Shown here: piece after piece, positions 41,004-49,217 of the stretch
Numbering within the stretch: position 1 is the first letter of the stretch
Layout: every line of letters begins with the position of its first letter
Source: a virus
Strand: one strand, 5' to 3'
IMG/VR virus record: IMGVR_UViG_3300014501_000005
Span: 1-62,152 of that record
DNA length: 62,152 nt
Made by a program: the position numbers and the translations under genes
The notes under the pieces: generated by a model
Database searches by the model: none
Told to the model about the DNA's origin: nothing
What the model saw: only the letters and a program-made list of their open reading frames with translations

Positions 41004-41507
41004 ATGGCACTGCCGTTTTATCTGATAGCTAAAGTTACGCTCAAGGGTGGGAGAAGGCTTGCGCTTATAAAGAAATGGGCACCTGAGCCAATGCAAGAGC
41101 GTAATTATCTGCCGAGTGCGTATCAGCAACCCAAGAAGCAAAAAGCCGATGATATTTATGACAAGGAGCTTGGGTTTATTAATTGGGAGTTTCGGTATTG
41201 GGCGATTGAACGGCATGGGAATATGCCTGCGGTTGCGGTTTGTCGGTGCTGCGGGGATTTGGAGCAATCGAAAGAGAAACGCAGGCAACATCATGATAAG
41301 CATAGTTGTACATCGAGTTTGCATTTTGCGTATAAAGAGCTTATTAAGGACAAGAAGTGTGTACTTTGCGATGCTTATACAATCAATACAGAATGGGGAG
41401 TGCCGGTTTGTAATCATATGGGGTGTATAACAAGGTGGAAGTTTGAACCTGATCCAGCGCCATTGATTGAGGCTTTGAGATTGACACAGATGCAGACGGG
41501 AGCATAA
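41004..41507 (+). CDS. Zinc-binding protein upstream of the second amidoligase
   Basis: 167 residues. VCRCCGDLEQ, HHDKHSC, KKCVLCDAY and a final C..C give several Cys/His metal sites. Directly abuts the 517-residue amidoligase. Unknown; zinc ribbons recur before each island enzyme. Confidence 0.65.
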   Translation: MALPFYLIAKVTLKGGRRLALIKKWAPEPMQERNYLPSAYQQPKKQKADDIYDKELGFINWEFRYWAIERHGNMPAVAVCRCCGDLEQSKEKRRQHHDKHSCTSSLHFAYKELIKDKKCVLCDAYTINTEWGVPVCNHMGCITRWKFEPDPAPLIEALRLTQMQTGA

Positions 41508-43061
41508 ATGGAATACCGGGATGAAAAACGGCGGCTTTATCGTAATCTAGTAGCTGAGGGTGCGAATAAAGCTGGGGTTAAGGAAGTAGCTAAGAGGAAT
41601 GCGGTTGCAGCTCCGGATGATCTTATAGACAAGTGGGAGAATCGGTTTTTCGCAAGCCCGATAGCTACGTATCCGACGGAGCCAAGGTTGGTTAATAGGT
41701 TTTGTATCGGCGCTGATCCGGAGTTTATTTTTACACAGACGTTATTGGCGAATGTCGGTAAGGTCGCCAAAGAGCGATATATCCATGCGGAACAGCTAGG
41801 CTTGAACACTATCGACGCATTTGGCTGTGATATGAGCGGACGGCAAGCTGAGTTGAGAGCATATCCATCGAGGTTTGTGCTTGAGGTGGTTGCGAGCTTG
41901 GTTGATACAGTTCGTTGGATGAATGAGTTTCATAAGCTGGATGGGTACAATTGGCTGGCTCCAGCGCGATGGAATGATGGGGTTAATAATGATGGGGTTG
42001 GTGGGCATGTACATATTGGCAGGAAGCGGCCTGATTTGGATACAGCGATCCAATCCCTTGATGCGTGTACGCAGTTGTTGTTAGCTGCGGGGGTTTTGGA
42101 CGCGAAAGGCCAAGCGGATCGGCGTGCAAACACGCATTATGGACGGTTTGGAGATTGGCGGCCACAGACTCATGGCTATGAGTATCGAACCATGCCAAGC
42201 TGGATGACTAGCCCATGGGCGGCTTATTTTACGTTGGTTGTGAGTAAGCTGGCTGTGCTTGAGGATGTTCGAGAGTTTATGAACACGAAGAGGCCGGTTG
42301 AGACGCTGGTTAATCTCTTGCGAGCTTATAAAGGCCGGGATGACGATGCAAGGATTGCGCTTTTGGCGCTGGATAAACAAGGGTTTCCGAAGTATGAAGC
42401 TGATGATTTTAAAGCGCGGTGGGGGGTTGCAGGGGTTACAGGAATAACAAAGAACGGCACATATTATGCGCCTCCGGTTATATCGCCAAGTGGGGACACA
42501 TGTAGAGGGTTATTTGATGCGTTGGTCCGTGGTACACAAATACCACGGGGTTTACCGAAAGCAACGTGGGAGCCATTCAAACTGCCAGATGGGGTTTTTA
42601 AACCAACCGCCCAATCTCATGTTTATGGAATATCGGATGTTGCGCAAGGGTTGTTGTGTCGGGGGTATCAATCGAATTTCTTTCAGCAAGCGCGAGGGTA
42701 TTTTAACATAATGGCACCAAAGCTCATTGATATTGAGCCGATTAGGATGGAGTTCAGAAAGCATCCCGAGATCGCGCATTGGAAAGTTCAATATGCGCAA
42801 AGCGATCCGGGAAAGTTAAACATCGGCATTCCAAAAGACATTTATAACGAGAACAATCATGCGACTAACAAAGACATGCGAACGGCGATTCGAACTGTGT
42901 TAACCGAGAGCGGATTGTTTCCGTTTGTGAAATATCAGGATTTTGCAAAGCCAATTGTCGAGAAAGCGGCACCAAAAAAAAATCCGCCAAAAGTCATCGG
43001 GCGGGTGGTAACGGTTGTACACGGAAGAAACGGAAACGGGATTGAGGTTGAAGAGGAGTAA
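41508..43061 (+). CDS. Phage amidoligase, COOH-NH2 ligase type 2-like (second, larger)
   Basis: 517 residues. IGADPEFIFTQ (near residue 66) is the DPE motif. FGCDMSGRQAELRAYPSRF (near 105), VGGHVHIGRKRPD (near 162) and YEYRTMPSWMTSPWAAYFT (near 223) match the family. The C-terminal ~200 residues are an extra region with no motif recognised. Paralogue of the enzyme at 37693; two copies suggest two successive amide bonds or two acceptors. Followed at once by amidotransferase and ATP-grasp genes. Confidence 0.85.
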   Translation: MEYRDEKRRLYRNLVAEGANKAGVKEVAKRNAVAAPDDLIDKWENRFFASPIATYPTEPRLVNRFCIGADPEFIFTQTLLANVGKVAKERYIHAEQLGLNTIDAFGCDMSGRQAELRAYPSRFVLEVVASLVDTVRWMNEFHKLDGYNWLAPARWNDGVNNDGVGGHVHIGRKRPDLDTAIQSLDACTQLLLAAGVLDAKGQADRRANTHYGRFGDWRPQTHGYEYRTMPSWMTSPWAAYFTLVVSKLAVLEDVREFMNTKRPVETLVNLLRAYKGRDDDARIALLALDKQGFPKYEADDFKARWGVAGVTGITKNGTYYAPPVISPSGDTCRGLFDALVRGTQIPRGLPKATWEPFKLPDGVFKPTAQSHVYGISDVAQGLLCRGYQSNFFQQARGYFNIMAPKLIDIEPIRMEFRKHPEIAHWKVQYAQSDPGKLNIGIPKDIYNENNHATNKDMRTAIRTVLTESGLFPFVKYQDFAKPIVEKAAPKKNPPKVIGRVVTVVHGRNGNGIEVEEE

Positions 43062-43064
43062 CCC

Positions 43065-43083
43065 AAAGGAGGGTAGCTATATC
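43065..43083 (+). promoter_or_regulatory. Strong ribosome site followed by AUC start
   Basis: AAAGGAGGG (43065-43073), 7-8 bases, ATC TGC GGT at 43081. No ATG, GTG or TTG occurs at usable distance in this frame. Confidence 0.7.
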
Positions 43084-44118
43084 TGCGGTCAAGCGGGAAT
43101 TGTAAGGATGGGCAAGAAGAAGATACCAGAGGATGCGATTACATTGTTGCTAACCGGCAACGAACACCGGGGTAATGATGCAAGCGGAATTGCGTTTGCA
43201 CAAGCAAACGGGGAAGTTAATGTATTCAAAGCAGATGATCCGGCGTGGAGATTCGTCACGTCCAAGTCATATGCGGAGTTTATCGAGAAGAATCTCCGCG
43301 ATGACACATGGGCGGTTATTCTCCATGCGCGAGGTGCATCACAGGGTAGTCCGAGGAAGAATGAAAATAACCATCCAATGTATATGGGGAAGTCCGCTAT
43401 TGTCCATAATGGACAGATTCATAACGATCACACACTGTTTACCAGCCGGAAGTATCCTAAATCTGCTGAGACTGATTCAGATATCATTCGAGCGTTTGTG
43501 GATGAGTTTGGAATCACTGAGAAGTGCATTGAGGAGTTGAATGTGCTTAGTGGATCAGCGGCGGGAGCGGCGATTCATCCGGAGTTTCCGAGGAAGTTGT
43601 TATTGTTTAGAAGCGGAAGCCCGATGATTCTTGGCTCTAATGAAGATTTCTTCGCATGGTCAAGTGAGAAGAACACACTTCATAAGGCTATGAGGCCATG
43701 GGTTGTTCGGTTTAAGATGTATTTTCAGCAACAGAAGCCCGATATGGGATTTGCTCCGATGGCTGACGATACCGCTTGGATCATTGGGGAAGAAGGGCTG
43801 GAGTTTCACGGGAAGTTCAAAGCGTTGTGTGGGAGTTACGTTGAGCCGTTTCGGAAAACTTATGAGAATTACGGGGAGAGACAGAAGCGATGGGATGAGG
43901 ATGCAAAGCGGAATTTGAATATCGTTCGTTCCACCGAAAATGGGTCCCATAACCATAATCGAAAGAAACGGGATCAATTTGACGATGCGTATTGCCCGGA
44001 TTGCAAGATGGAATGGATTATTCCAAAGGGCGGAATTCCGAAGGACTTTACTTGCAATAAGGAAAGGGGCGGTTGCGGAAAGACGTTGATTGCGAAACCG
44101 TTTGTGACGATCAATTGA
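43081..44118 (+). CDS. Class II glutamine amidotransferase
   Basis: About 345 residues if started at ATC 43081, which places the nucleophile Cys at position 2 (ICGQAGIV), as class II Ntn amidotransferases require. The only ATG upstream (43015) lies inside the previous gene with no ribosome site and would bury the Cys. Motifs: RGNDASGIAF, ILHARGASQG, SAIVHNGQIHN and DSDIIRAF. The C-terminus adds a zinc ribbon (YCPDCKMEW ... CNKERGGCGK). It would release ammonia from glutamine or act as an acyl transferase for the amidoligase pathway. A repeat copy is at 43931. Confidence 0.85.
   Translation: MCGQAGIVRMGKKKIPEDAITLLLTGNEHRGNDASGIAFAQANGEVNVFKADDPAWRFVTSKSYAEFIEKNLRDDTWAVILHARGASQGSPRKNENNHPMYMGKSAIVHNGQIHNDHTLFTSRKYPKSAETDSDIIRAFVDEFGITEKCIEELNVLSGSAAGAAIHPEFPRKLLLFRSGSPMILGSNEDFFAWSSEKNTLHKAMRPWVVRFKMYFQQQKPDMGFAPMADDTAWIIGEEGLEFHGKFKALCGSYVEPFRKTYENYGERQKRWDEDAKRNLNIVRSTENGSHNHNRKKRDQFDDAYCPDCKMEWIIPKGGIPKDFTCNKERGGCGKTLIAKPFVTIN
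43931..43946 (-). repeat. Dispersed bipartite repeat, copy 14 (one mismatch)
   Basis: Reverse orientation, 5-base spacer, CGGTGG in place of AGGTGG, inside the amidotransferase gene in the linker (STENGSHNH) before the zinc ribbon. Confidence 0.8.
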
Positions 44119-44125
44119 GGGAGAT

Positions 44126-44350
44126 ATGAAAAAGACGGGAATATTTCATGATAAGGCTTCATCAACATTTAAGTTTTGCCCAATGTGTGGCGCATCTCTT
44201 ATAGAAGATAGTTATGGCGGATTGATTTGTGGAGTACCTAATACTTGTTGCGATGTAACCTGGGTTGAGGAAGAAAGCGGAAAGCCCGGCGAAGGTTACT
44301 GGGGATCGTGGACTTGGACCATCAAGGGTGAAGTGTGGGGATGCGCATGA
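44126..44350 (+). CDS. Zinc-ribbon protein (74 aa)
   Basis: MKKTGIFHDKASSTFKFCPM, CGASL, then LICGVPNTCCDVTW. Small ribbon between amidotransferase and ATP-grasp; overlaps the latter (ATGA). Role unknown. Confidence 0.7.
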   Translation: MKKTGIFHDKASSTFKFCPMCGASLIEDSYGGLICGVPNTCCDVTWVEEESGKPGEGYWGSWTWTIKGEVWGCA

Positions 44351-45120
44351 ACATTGCATTGTTGGTTGCGAAAGTCAGTGCTCCAACCGGGCAGACGTTG
44401 GCGAATCTGTTGGCTGAGAAAGGCGTTAACGTTGTTAGTCTGGAGAAAGCGCAAGCGGTGGTTTGCTATGGGGTTGGGTATACTGGAGAGTTGGCCGCCC
44501 TAAACGCGAAGGCCGGAACACTCGATAACCTACAGCAAATAAAGAAGTTAGCGGAATGTGGGGTTAGAGTTCCACCGATTGTAGATGATATTGAGAAAGC
44601 CGATTGGGAACATTTACAGTTCCCGATGCTGGCAAGGGAGGCGAAACATCATGGCGGGAAAGACATACGCCCAGTTCTCCAACAGGAAGAAGCTCCGTGG
44701 CGTAAAGCCGCAGGGGCCGCGTTCTTCACGCAATATATTCCTGTGGCCGAAGAGTTTAGAGCTTGGGTTTACCGAAGACGAGTCCAAGCGGTCTACAAAA
44801 AAGAAATGAAGTATCCGGAGAAGTTCAAACGCATAGGCAGGAATTGGCAGAATGGGTTTGCGTTTTCGTTTGTTGAGAAAGATCAGCGGCATATTGCAAT
44901 GGCAGGGATTGCCGCTAAGTCAGTGTTTTCAGTTGGATTGGACTTTGGCGCAGTCGATATTATATTAGGAAAAGAGGGAAGTTTTTATGTATTGGAAGTA
45001 AACAGTGCGCCAGGGGTAAGTGAGGGCATTCGACAGGGCATAACCTCTCTAGCATCATCGATTGTTCGTTGGACTGTAAATGGATGCAAAAAGCAATCCG
45101 AAAAGTGGAGGGAGATTTGA
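44347..45120 (+). CDS. ATP-grasp ligase
   Basis: 257 residues from ATG 44347. N-terminal strand MNIALLVAKVSAP; ARNAKHHGGKDI-type loop (LAREAKHHGGKDIRPVLQQE); FFTQYIPVAEEFRAWVYRRR; and the metal site FGAVDII ... FYVLEVNSAPGVSEGI (E-x-N). Compact ATP-grasp of the RimK-like type that forms carboxylate-amine bonds. Third ligase of the island. Its stop overlaps the next gene's TTG start. Confidence 0.88.
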   Translation: MNIALLVAKVSAPTGQTLANLLAEKGVNVVSLEKAQAVVCYGVGYTGELAALNAKAGTLDNLQQIKKLAECGVRVPPIVDDIEKADWEHLQFPMLAREAKHHGGKDIRPVLQQEEAPWRKAAGAAFFTQYIPVAEEFRAWVYRRRVQAVYKKEMKYPEKFKRIGRNWQNGFAFSFVEKDQRHIAMAGIAAKSVFSVGLDFGAVDIILGKEGSFYVLEVNSAPGVSEGIRQGITSLASSIVRWTVNGCKKQSEKWREI

Positions 45121-45530
45121 GCACAAAGCTTAGGGTTCTTGTCCAAACTAAAGGTCAGAGGCCACTTTCAGGCGCTAGGGCGGTTCGATTTCTCTATAGC
45201 GCGGTCAGAACGCGATTACGAAACATCGAGATGCCGATTGGATGGAAAGAGTTTAACACGCAACAGACGCTTGAGTTTCTTGGGCAATATCTGCCAGAGA
45301 ACACAAAGCTTATTCTTATTCGAGAGCGCAAACACACGCGCCGAACAAGATCACTTTATGCAAAGATGTTGAAAATGGGGAAGCCGAAAGTGGATGAAGA
45401 GTATATGGTAGAGATCGCGGACATTCCAGTTGCGCGGCCAATGAACCCTAATGTGCAATACCCGTGGATTGGCGGCGATGCAATATTTAATGCTGGTAAT
45501 CCACCGGATAATCCGGCAAGGGGGATATAA
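45117..45530 (+). CDS. Hypothetical protein
   Basis: 137 residues with TTG start at 45117 (TTGA overlap; GGAGGGA 7 bases upstream). MSTKLRVLVQTKGQRPLSGA; basic middle (IRERKHTRRTRSLYAKMLKM). C-terminus MNPNVQYPWIGGD. No motif. Close coupling to ATP-grasp suggests the same pathway. Confidence 0.6.
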   Translation: MSTKLRVLVQTKGQRPLSGARAVRFLYSAVRTRLRNIEMPIGWKEFNTQQTLEFLGQYLPENTKLILIRERKHTRRTRSLYAKMLKMGKPKVDEEYMVEIADIPVARPMNPNVQYPWIGGDAIFNAGNPPDNPARGI

Positions 45531-46298
45531 ATGTACGACAATTACTACTACGTCACTCAAGCCCCGGATATCACAGAGATAACCTGTTGTGGGCTTGAAA
45601 GCGTATTGACGCAAGAAAAGTTGATGGATATTGTTCATACTGAGTTTGCATGGGTAACGATATCGCCAAGGACGCATAAGCGGGGATTGGATGCGCTTGA
45701 AAGATTGGGGTTTAAGCGATTGACTTCCATGAGAAATTGGTATACCGGACATAATGCTGAATGGCGAAGGTTGGATTTTTATTGGAAAAGGTTACGAGAG
45801 GTTTCTACGGATAAAGTAAACGCGATACCCCGAACTTGGCGTGGTGGTTGTAAACCCAATCTATCTGCAAGTGGTTGTGGGTTTGCATTTGATACACCCC
45901 CGATTTTAGATCAGTTTAAAAAGTTCTTTACGCTTGTTCGAGTGCCGTTGATCGAGCATCAAGAAAAGAAACATCTTGTTACACTAGAGAAGTTCAACTA
46001 TCGATTAGTTGATGTTGGCAGTCAAGCGGCGTTCTTTATCAATGGTTGGGATTCGGATAAGTGGAGTCGAGAGGTTGAGTTAGAGTTCTTTGGAGGTGTG
46101 GATGAGAAGGAGCTTACTAAAAAGGTTGTCGAGTTTGAAAATAACGTCGATCGTGGAGGTAACGTGGCTGGACAGCGCGTTGACGGAGGGATGGCGGTAC
46201 AACCACAAGTCGCCGGGGGAATTGCCAATAATAACAACCATTGGGTACGTCCTCGGGATGAACACGGACGTTTTAGAGCTGGCCTCGACAATCAATAG
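45531..46298 (+). CDS. Hypothetical protein with Gly/Asn/Gln-rich tail
   Basis: 255 residues. MYDNYYYVTQAPDITEITCC; a central mixed alpha/beta region; C-terminal ~55 residues of low complexity (GGNVAGQRVDGGMAVQPQVA) where the next gene overlaps in another frame. Unknown. Confidence 0.6.
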   Translation: MYDNYYYVTQAPDITEITCCGLESVLTQEKLMDIVHTEFAWVTISPRTHKRGLDALERLGFKRLTSMRNWYTGHNAEWRRLDFYWKRLREVSTDKVNAIPRTWRGGCKPNLSASGCGFAFDTPPILDQFKKFFTLVRVPLIEHQEKKHLVTLEKFNYRLVDVGSQAAFFINGWDSDKWSREVELEFFGGVDEKELTKKVVEFENNVDRGGNVAGQRVDGGMAVQPQVAGGIANNNNHWVRPRDEHGRFRAGLDNQ

Positions 46299-46365
46299 CG
46301 AGGGGGCGGTTTTGGGCGTTATTGGGATTCCGATTGGATGTATTGTGGATGTTAAGAGACTATAG
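46153..46365 (+). CDS. Small conserved phage protein (VxWxDS-type)
   Basis: 70 residues if started at GTG 46153. EVTWLDSALTEGW, then LPIITTIGYVLGMNTDVLEL and a final GIPIGCIVDVKRL. This matches a small, widespread phage family of unknown function ('W.DS...GW ... P..AI'). GGAGGT (46155-46160) would also suit CTG at 46168. It overlaps the previous gene by about 145 bases in another frame, within that protein's low-complexity tail. Confidence 0.65.
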   Translation: MEVTWLDSALTEGWRYNHKSPGELPIITTIGYVLGMNTDVLELASTINSEGAVLGVIGIPIGCIVDVKRL

Positions 46366-46380
46366 ACCCTTTGGAGGTGG
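46365..46380 (+). repeat. Dispersed bipartite repeat, copy 15 (also a ribosome site)
   Basis: GACCC, 5-base spacer, AGGTGG; GGAGGTGGG lies just before ATG 46385. Confidence 0.9.
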
Positions 46381-46384
46381 GCGA

Positions 46385-47326
46385 ATGCAGATAGATAATT
46401 CAGCCGCTAACATGTTTAGAATGTGTCCTTGGGCGTATTATGAGGCGTATCTGAGGAATGGGAATGGGGTTCAACCCATCCCAATCAAGGGCGAAAGCTA
46501 TGGGCCGTTGGAGCTTGGGGGAAGGGTGCATGAGCTTCAAGAGTTTCACTATAAGGGGCTTGGGATTCTACAAGGAAAGCCGTGGGAGCTTCCGAAGTAT
46601 AACCTCCCGGAGAATGAGAAGCTAGAAGATGAAGCGCGCTGGATGATGGATGCTTATATAGCTGCTCATCCAAACGACAACTGGGAAATCATCGATGTTG
46701 AGAGGACGTTTAGGGTTCAGCTTCCCTCTAACTGTCCTAAGTGCGGCGGTGAAGGTCATGAGAAGATGTCTTCGTACAGAAAGTTAGTCTGCGATAACTG
46801 TGGGGAAATGTTCGTTACACATATTTATTGCGGCAAAATTGACCTGTTTATTCGAGACAGAGCGGATGGTAAGTATTGGATCATAGATCATAAAACAGAG
46901 AAGCGAGGCTCTAAGTCCCATATTCCACAGAAGTTAGCTGTTTCCGATCAGGGAAGTTTGTATCTGTGGGCCGCTAAGAAGGTCTATCCCCAAGTGGATG
47001 GAATGAAGTACAACATACTTACCCGGCCATCTACAGCGGGCAGGGAGGGGCCAAGCTTTCCAGAGAGGTATCAAATTGAAAGGGGGGAGCATGAGATTGA
47101 TGTCGCGGTTCGAGATATTACGATCATTGCGGATCATATCACTGATTATACAGCGCGTTTTCATGATGGAGAATGGCCCGCAAATAGAGAAGAATGTTAT
47201 GGATGGGGCTATTGCGATTACTATCTCCTTCACCGTTATGGCGAGGACCCAACAGAAATCTTGAAGCACAAGTTCCAAGCGCGGGAAGAATATCTAGCCT
47301 TAGATGGCGTGGAGGTCATAAAATGA
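46385..47326 (+). CDS. PD-(D/E)XK nuclease, RecB/Cas4-like
   Basis: 313 residues from ATG 46385. MQIDNSAANMFRMCPWAYYE is the S....CP..Y start; LGGRVHELQEF gives the GxxxHE motif. CGKIDLFIRD and YWIIDHKTEK supply the D...(D/E)xK catalytic residues; SDQGSLYLWAA is the QxxxY motif. A zinc ribbon insert (CPKCGGEGHEK ... VCDNCGEMF) sits before the catalytic strand. Likely acts in recombination or end-processing of phage DNA. Confidence 0.88.
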   Translation: MQIDNSAANMFRMCPWAYYEAYLRNGNGVQPIPIKGESYGPLELGGRVHELQEFHYKGLGILQGKPWELPKYNLPENEKLEDEARWMMDAYIAAHPNDNWEIIDVERTFRVQLPSNCPKCGGEGHEKMSSYRKLVCDNCGEMFVTHIYCGKIDLFIRDRADGKYWIIDHKTEKRGSKSHIPQKLAVSDQGSLYLWAAKKVYPQVDGMKYNILTRPSTAGREGPSFPERYQIERGEHEIDVAVRDITIIADHITDYTARFHDGEWPANREECYGWGYCDYYLLHRYGEDPTEILKHKFQAREEYLALDGVEVIK

Positions 47327-47529
47327 GCATGGAAGACGCGTTTGAATATCTAAGGCTGGTCATTAACGATATGTATAAAGATGAGCCTGACATTGAGTCA
47401 AGAATGGCGGCTCCATGTTGCCAAGGTTTAGGACGACATGATATAACTTGCGGTAGTTATCCCGCGCTAAAAGTGGGCGCAAAATTGCCTGATAAGAAGG
47501 ATGCAGCGGAAAATGGCGCAAAAGACTGA
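47323..47529 (+). CDS. Small hypothetical protein (68 aa)
   Basis: From ATG 47323 (ATGA with the nuclease stop). MSMEDAFEYLRLVINDMYKD; CCQGLGRHDITC. Possible metal site. Unknown. Confidence 0.6.
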   Translation: MSMEDAFEYLRLVINDMYKDEPDIESRMAAPCCQGLGRHDITCGSYPALKVGAKLPDKKDAAENGAKD

Positions 47530-47589
47530 AAAGAAATGGTTTAGCGTTGTGCCCGCTGGCTGCAATGTTATCGACACAAAGGAGGCTAT

Positions 47590-47925
47590 ATCTTATACGA
47601 ACTCTTACGACCCACACAAACCAATGACAAGGAGGAAATTTCTGCGGATTATCATCTTGTTTGGGAAGAGACTGTGCGGAAGGTTGCAGGGGGATTAACA
47701 GTCCTACCGGATGCAAAGGGAAGTTGGACTGATCCGGACGGCCAACGGACATATGAGAATATGACGCCAGTTCTGATCCGTTGTAATGAGGATCAGTTTG
47801 AGATTATTTTGGACTTCACTCTCAAATACTATCAGCAACGGGAAGTGTTTGCTTTTAGGCTGGCCCATGAGAAGAATGTTATCACTTGGAAAGCGCCGGA
47901 TAATGTGGTGGAGTTTAAAAAATGA
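47590..47925 (+). CDS. Hypothetical protein, start apparently AUC
   Basis: About 111 residues: LYELLRPTQTNDKEEISADY, HLVWEETVRKVAGGLTVLPD and on to HEKNVITWKAPDNVVEFKK. The frame is clearly coding well upstream of the first GTG (47674). The only ribosome site is AAAGGAGG (47578-47585), followed by CTAT-ATC-TTA. The same CTATATCT context occurs at the amidotransferase start. Alternative: a frameshift from the overlapping frame that begins MAQKTEKKWF at 47513. Function unknown. Confidence 0.55.
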   Translation: MLYELLRPTQTNDKEEISADYHLVWEETVRKVAGGLTVLPDAKGSWTDPDGQRTYENMTPVLIRCNEDQFEIILDFTLKYYQQREVFAFRLAHEKNVITWKAPDNVVEFKK

Positions 47926-48479
47926 CGGTCTTACTCTATTCAGATAGCCACTTAAACCACGCTCAAATTGCGACATATTGCGATAGACCAAAAGGGTTTA
48001 CGGACACCATCATCAAACGTTGGAATGAACGAGTTACAGATATGGATACCGTTATACATCTCGGCGATGTGGCTATTGGGCCAAGGCCATTAGTCGAGGC
48101 CCAAATCCGGCATCTACGCGGCAAGAAAATTCTTGTTCGCGGGAACCATGACAAGTCAAGTTGTAGTTGGTGGATGGATCATGGGTTTGATTTTGCGTGT
48201 GATAGCATTCTTTATAATCGATGCTTGCTAACACATCATCCATATACTCACAAGTGCGCTGAGTGGGATTTGAACATTCACGGTCATCTACATAACATAT
48301 GGGATAAGCCCACGCCCGCTGAGAACCAAAAGGAGTTTGTTTTACATAACAAGCTTCATAATAATTGGCAGAGGTTGTTTGCCTGTGAATATACAAACTA
48401 CTATCCCATTGAGTTTCAAGAGTTTATAGAACACCCAGACAAGTACCAGTCTATGGGACCCATTAGAGGTGGGCAATGA
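47922..48479 (+). CDS. Calcineurin-like metallophosphoesterase
   Basis: 185 residues. LLYSDSHLNHAQ (DxH), VIHLGDVAIG (GD), LVRGNHDKS (GNHD), LLTHHPY and LNIHGHLHNI (GHxH) give the full two-metal site. Similar to small phage/bacterial phosphoesterases that act on nucleotides or phosphodiesters. Substrate unknown. Repeat copy 16 forms its last codons. Confidence 0.9.
   Translation: MTVLLYSDSHLNHAQIATYCDRPKGFTDTIIKRWNERVTDMDTVIHLGDVAIGPRPLVEAQIRHLRGKKILVRGNHDKSSCSWWMDHGFDFACDSILYNRCLLTHHPYTHKCAEWDLNIHGHLHNIWDKPTPAENQKEFVLHNKLHNNWQRLFACEYTNYYPIEFQEFIEHPDKYQSMGPIRGGQ
48457..48472 (+). repeat. Dispersed bipartite repeat, copy 16
   Basis: GACCC, 5-base spacer, AGGTGG, at the C-terminus (GPIRGG) of the phosphoesterase and just before ATG 48476, where it may act as a ribosome site. 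Confidence 0.9.
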
Positions 48480-48637
48480 GGCGAATATTGAGGTTCATTC
48501 TCTTAAAGGTTATTGCTTTTCTTTACTGGTTAGATAGTAAAATGCCAAATCCCGGCAATCTAGGAAGCGATATCTATAGTTGGCTCGAAAGGCATCACAT
48601 GTGTTGCTCAATACATGGATGGAAAGGAAAAGACTAA
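48476..48637 (+). CDS. Small membrane-associated protein (53 aa)
   Basis: MRRILRFILLKVIAFLYWLD (basic then hydrophobic), C-terminal HHMCCSIHGWKG. ATGA and TAATG joints. Unknown. Confidence 0.55.
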   Translation: MRRILRFILLKVIAFLYWLDSKMPNPGNLGSDIYSWLERHHMCCSIHGWKGKD

Positions 48638-48807
48638 TGATCGAATATCCGAAGGAGTTTTTGGAGGATTTGAATGTGGCGCTATTGCAATACCGGGCAG
48701 ACTATAATATGAGTCCTATGCCCATCCTCGACGTTATTCACAACTTTGTAAACGGGAAGTATGGGCCAGTTAACAAAAACGATATGTATGCACGTAAAGG
48801 AGAATAG
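48637..48807 (+). CDS. Small hypothetical protein (56 aa)
   Basis: MIEYPKEFLEDLNVALLQYR and PILDVIHNFVNGKYGPV. TAATG joint with the previous gene. Unknown. Confidence 0.6.
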   Translation: MIEYPKEFLEDLNVALLQYRADYNMSPMPILDVIHNFVNGKYGPVNKNDMYARKGE

Positions 48808-48809
48808 CA

Positions 48810-48995
48810 ATGCAAATAGTAGCAATACCGGCAGCGAAGTACCATGTATTGAATGACAGCGGGGAATTGGTTGGGGTAATCAAACAAAAGACACATGAGC
48901 ATATCTGCATCCCGCGTAAAGTATTGAATGCAACCGAAGCTTACTTCATTGCTAAAAATCTATGGAGACTAGATAAGACGTTTGACCTTAGATAA
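48810..48995 (+). CDS. Small hypothetical protein (61 aa)
   Basis: MQIVAIPAAKYHVLNDSGEL, beta-rich, no motif. Good AAAGGAG site. Unknown. Confidence 0.6.
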   Translation: MQIVAIPAAKYHVLNDSGELVGVIKQKTHEHICIPRKVLNATEAYFIAKNLWRLDKTFDLR

Positions 48996-48998
48996 TTC

Positions 48999-49015
48999 CC
49001 ACCTAACAATGGGTC
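48999..49015 (-). repeat. Dispersed bipartite repeat, copy 17
   Basis: Reverse orientation, 6-base spacer, intergenic. Confidence 0.9.
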
Positions 49016-49043
49016 CCTCCAAATCTAACCTAAGGAAATATCA

Positions 49044-49217
49044 ATGTATACTAAATGTCACCACGGCATCTATGATGCCTCAGTATGTTATTATTGCTCT
49101 CCCCCCTCACAAAAGGCAAAGGAGTTCGCAGACAAGCGCCATCAACAGGAAATCGAAGAGGTGTTTCTCTACCCATCGGAAGGGGGCGTAAATGATGATG
49201 GGGGCTATTATGAATAA
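49044..49217 (+). CDS. Small zinc-finger protein (57 aa)
   Basis: MYTKCHHGIYDASVCYYCSP, then a charged helix (KAKEFADKRHQQEIEEVF). CHH ... CYYC is a compact zinc site. Overlaps the sigma factor start. Confidence 0.6.
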   Translation: MYTKCHHGIYDASVCYYCSPPSQKAKEFADKRHQQEIEEVFLYPSEGGVNDDGGYYE

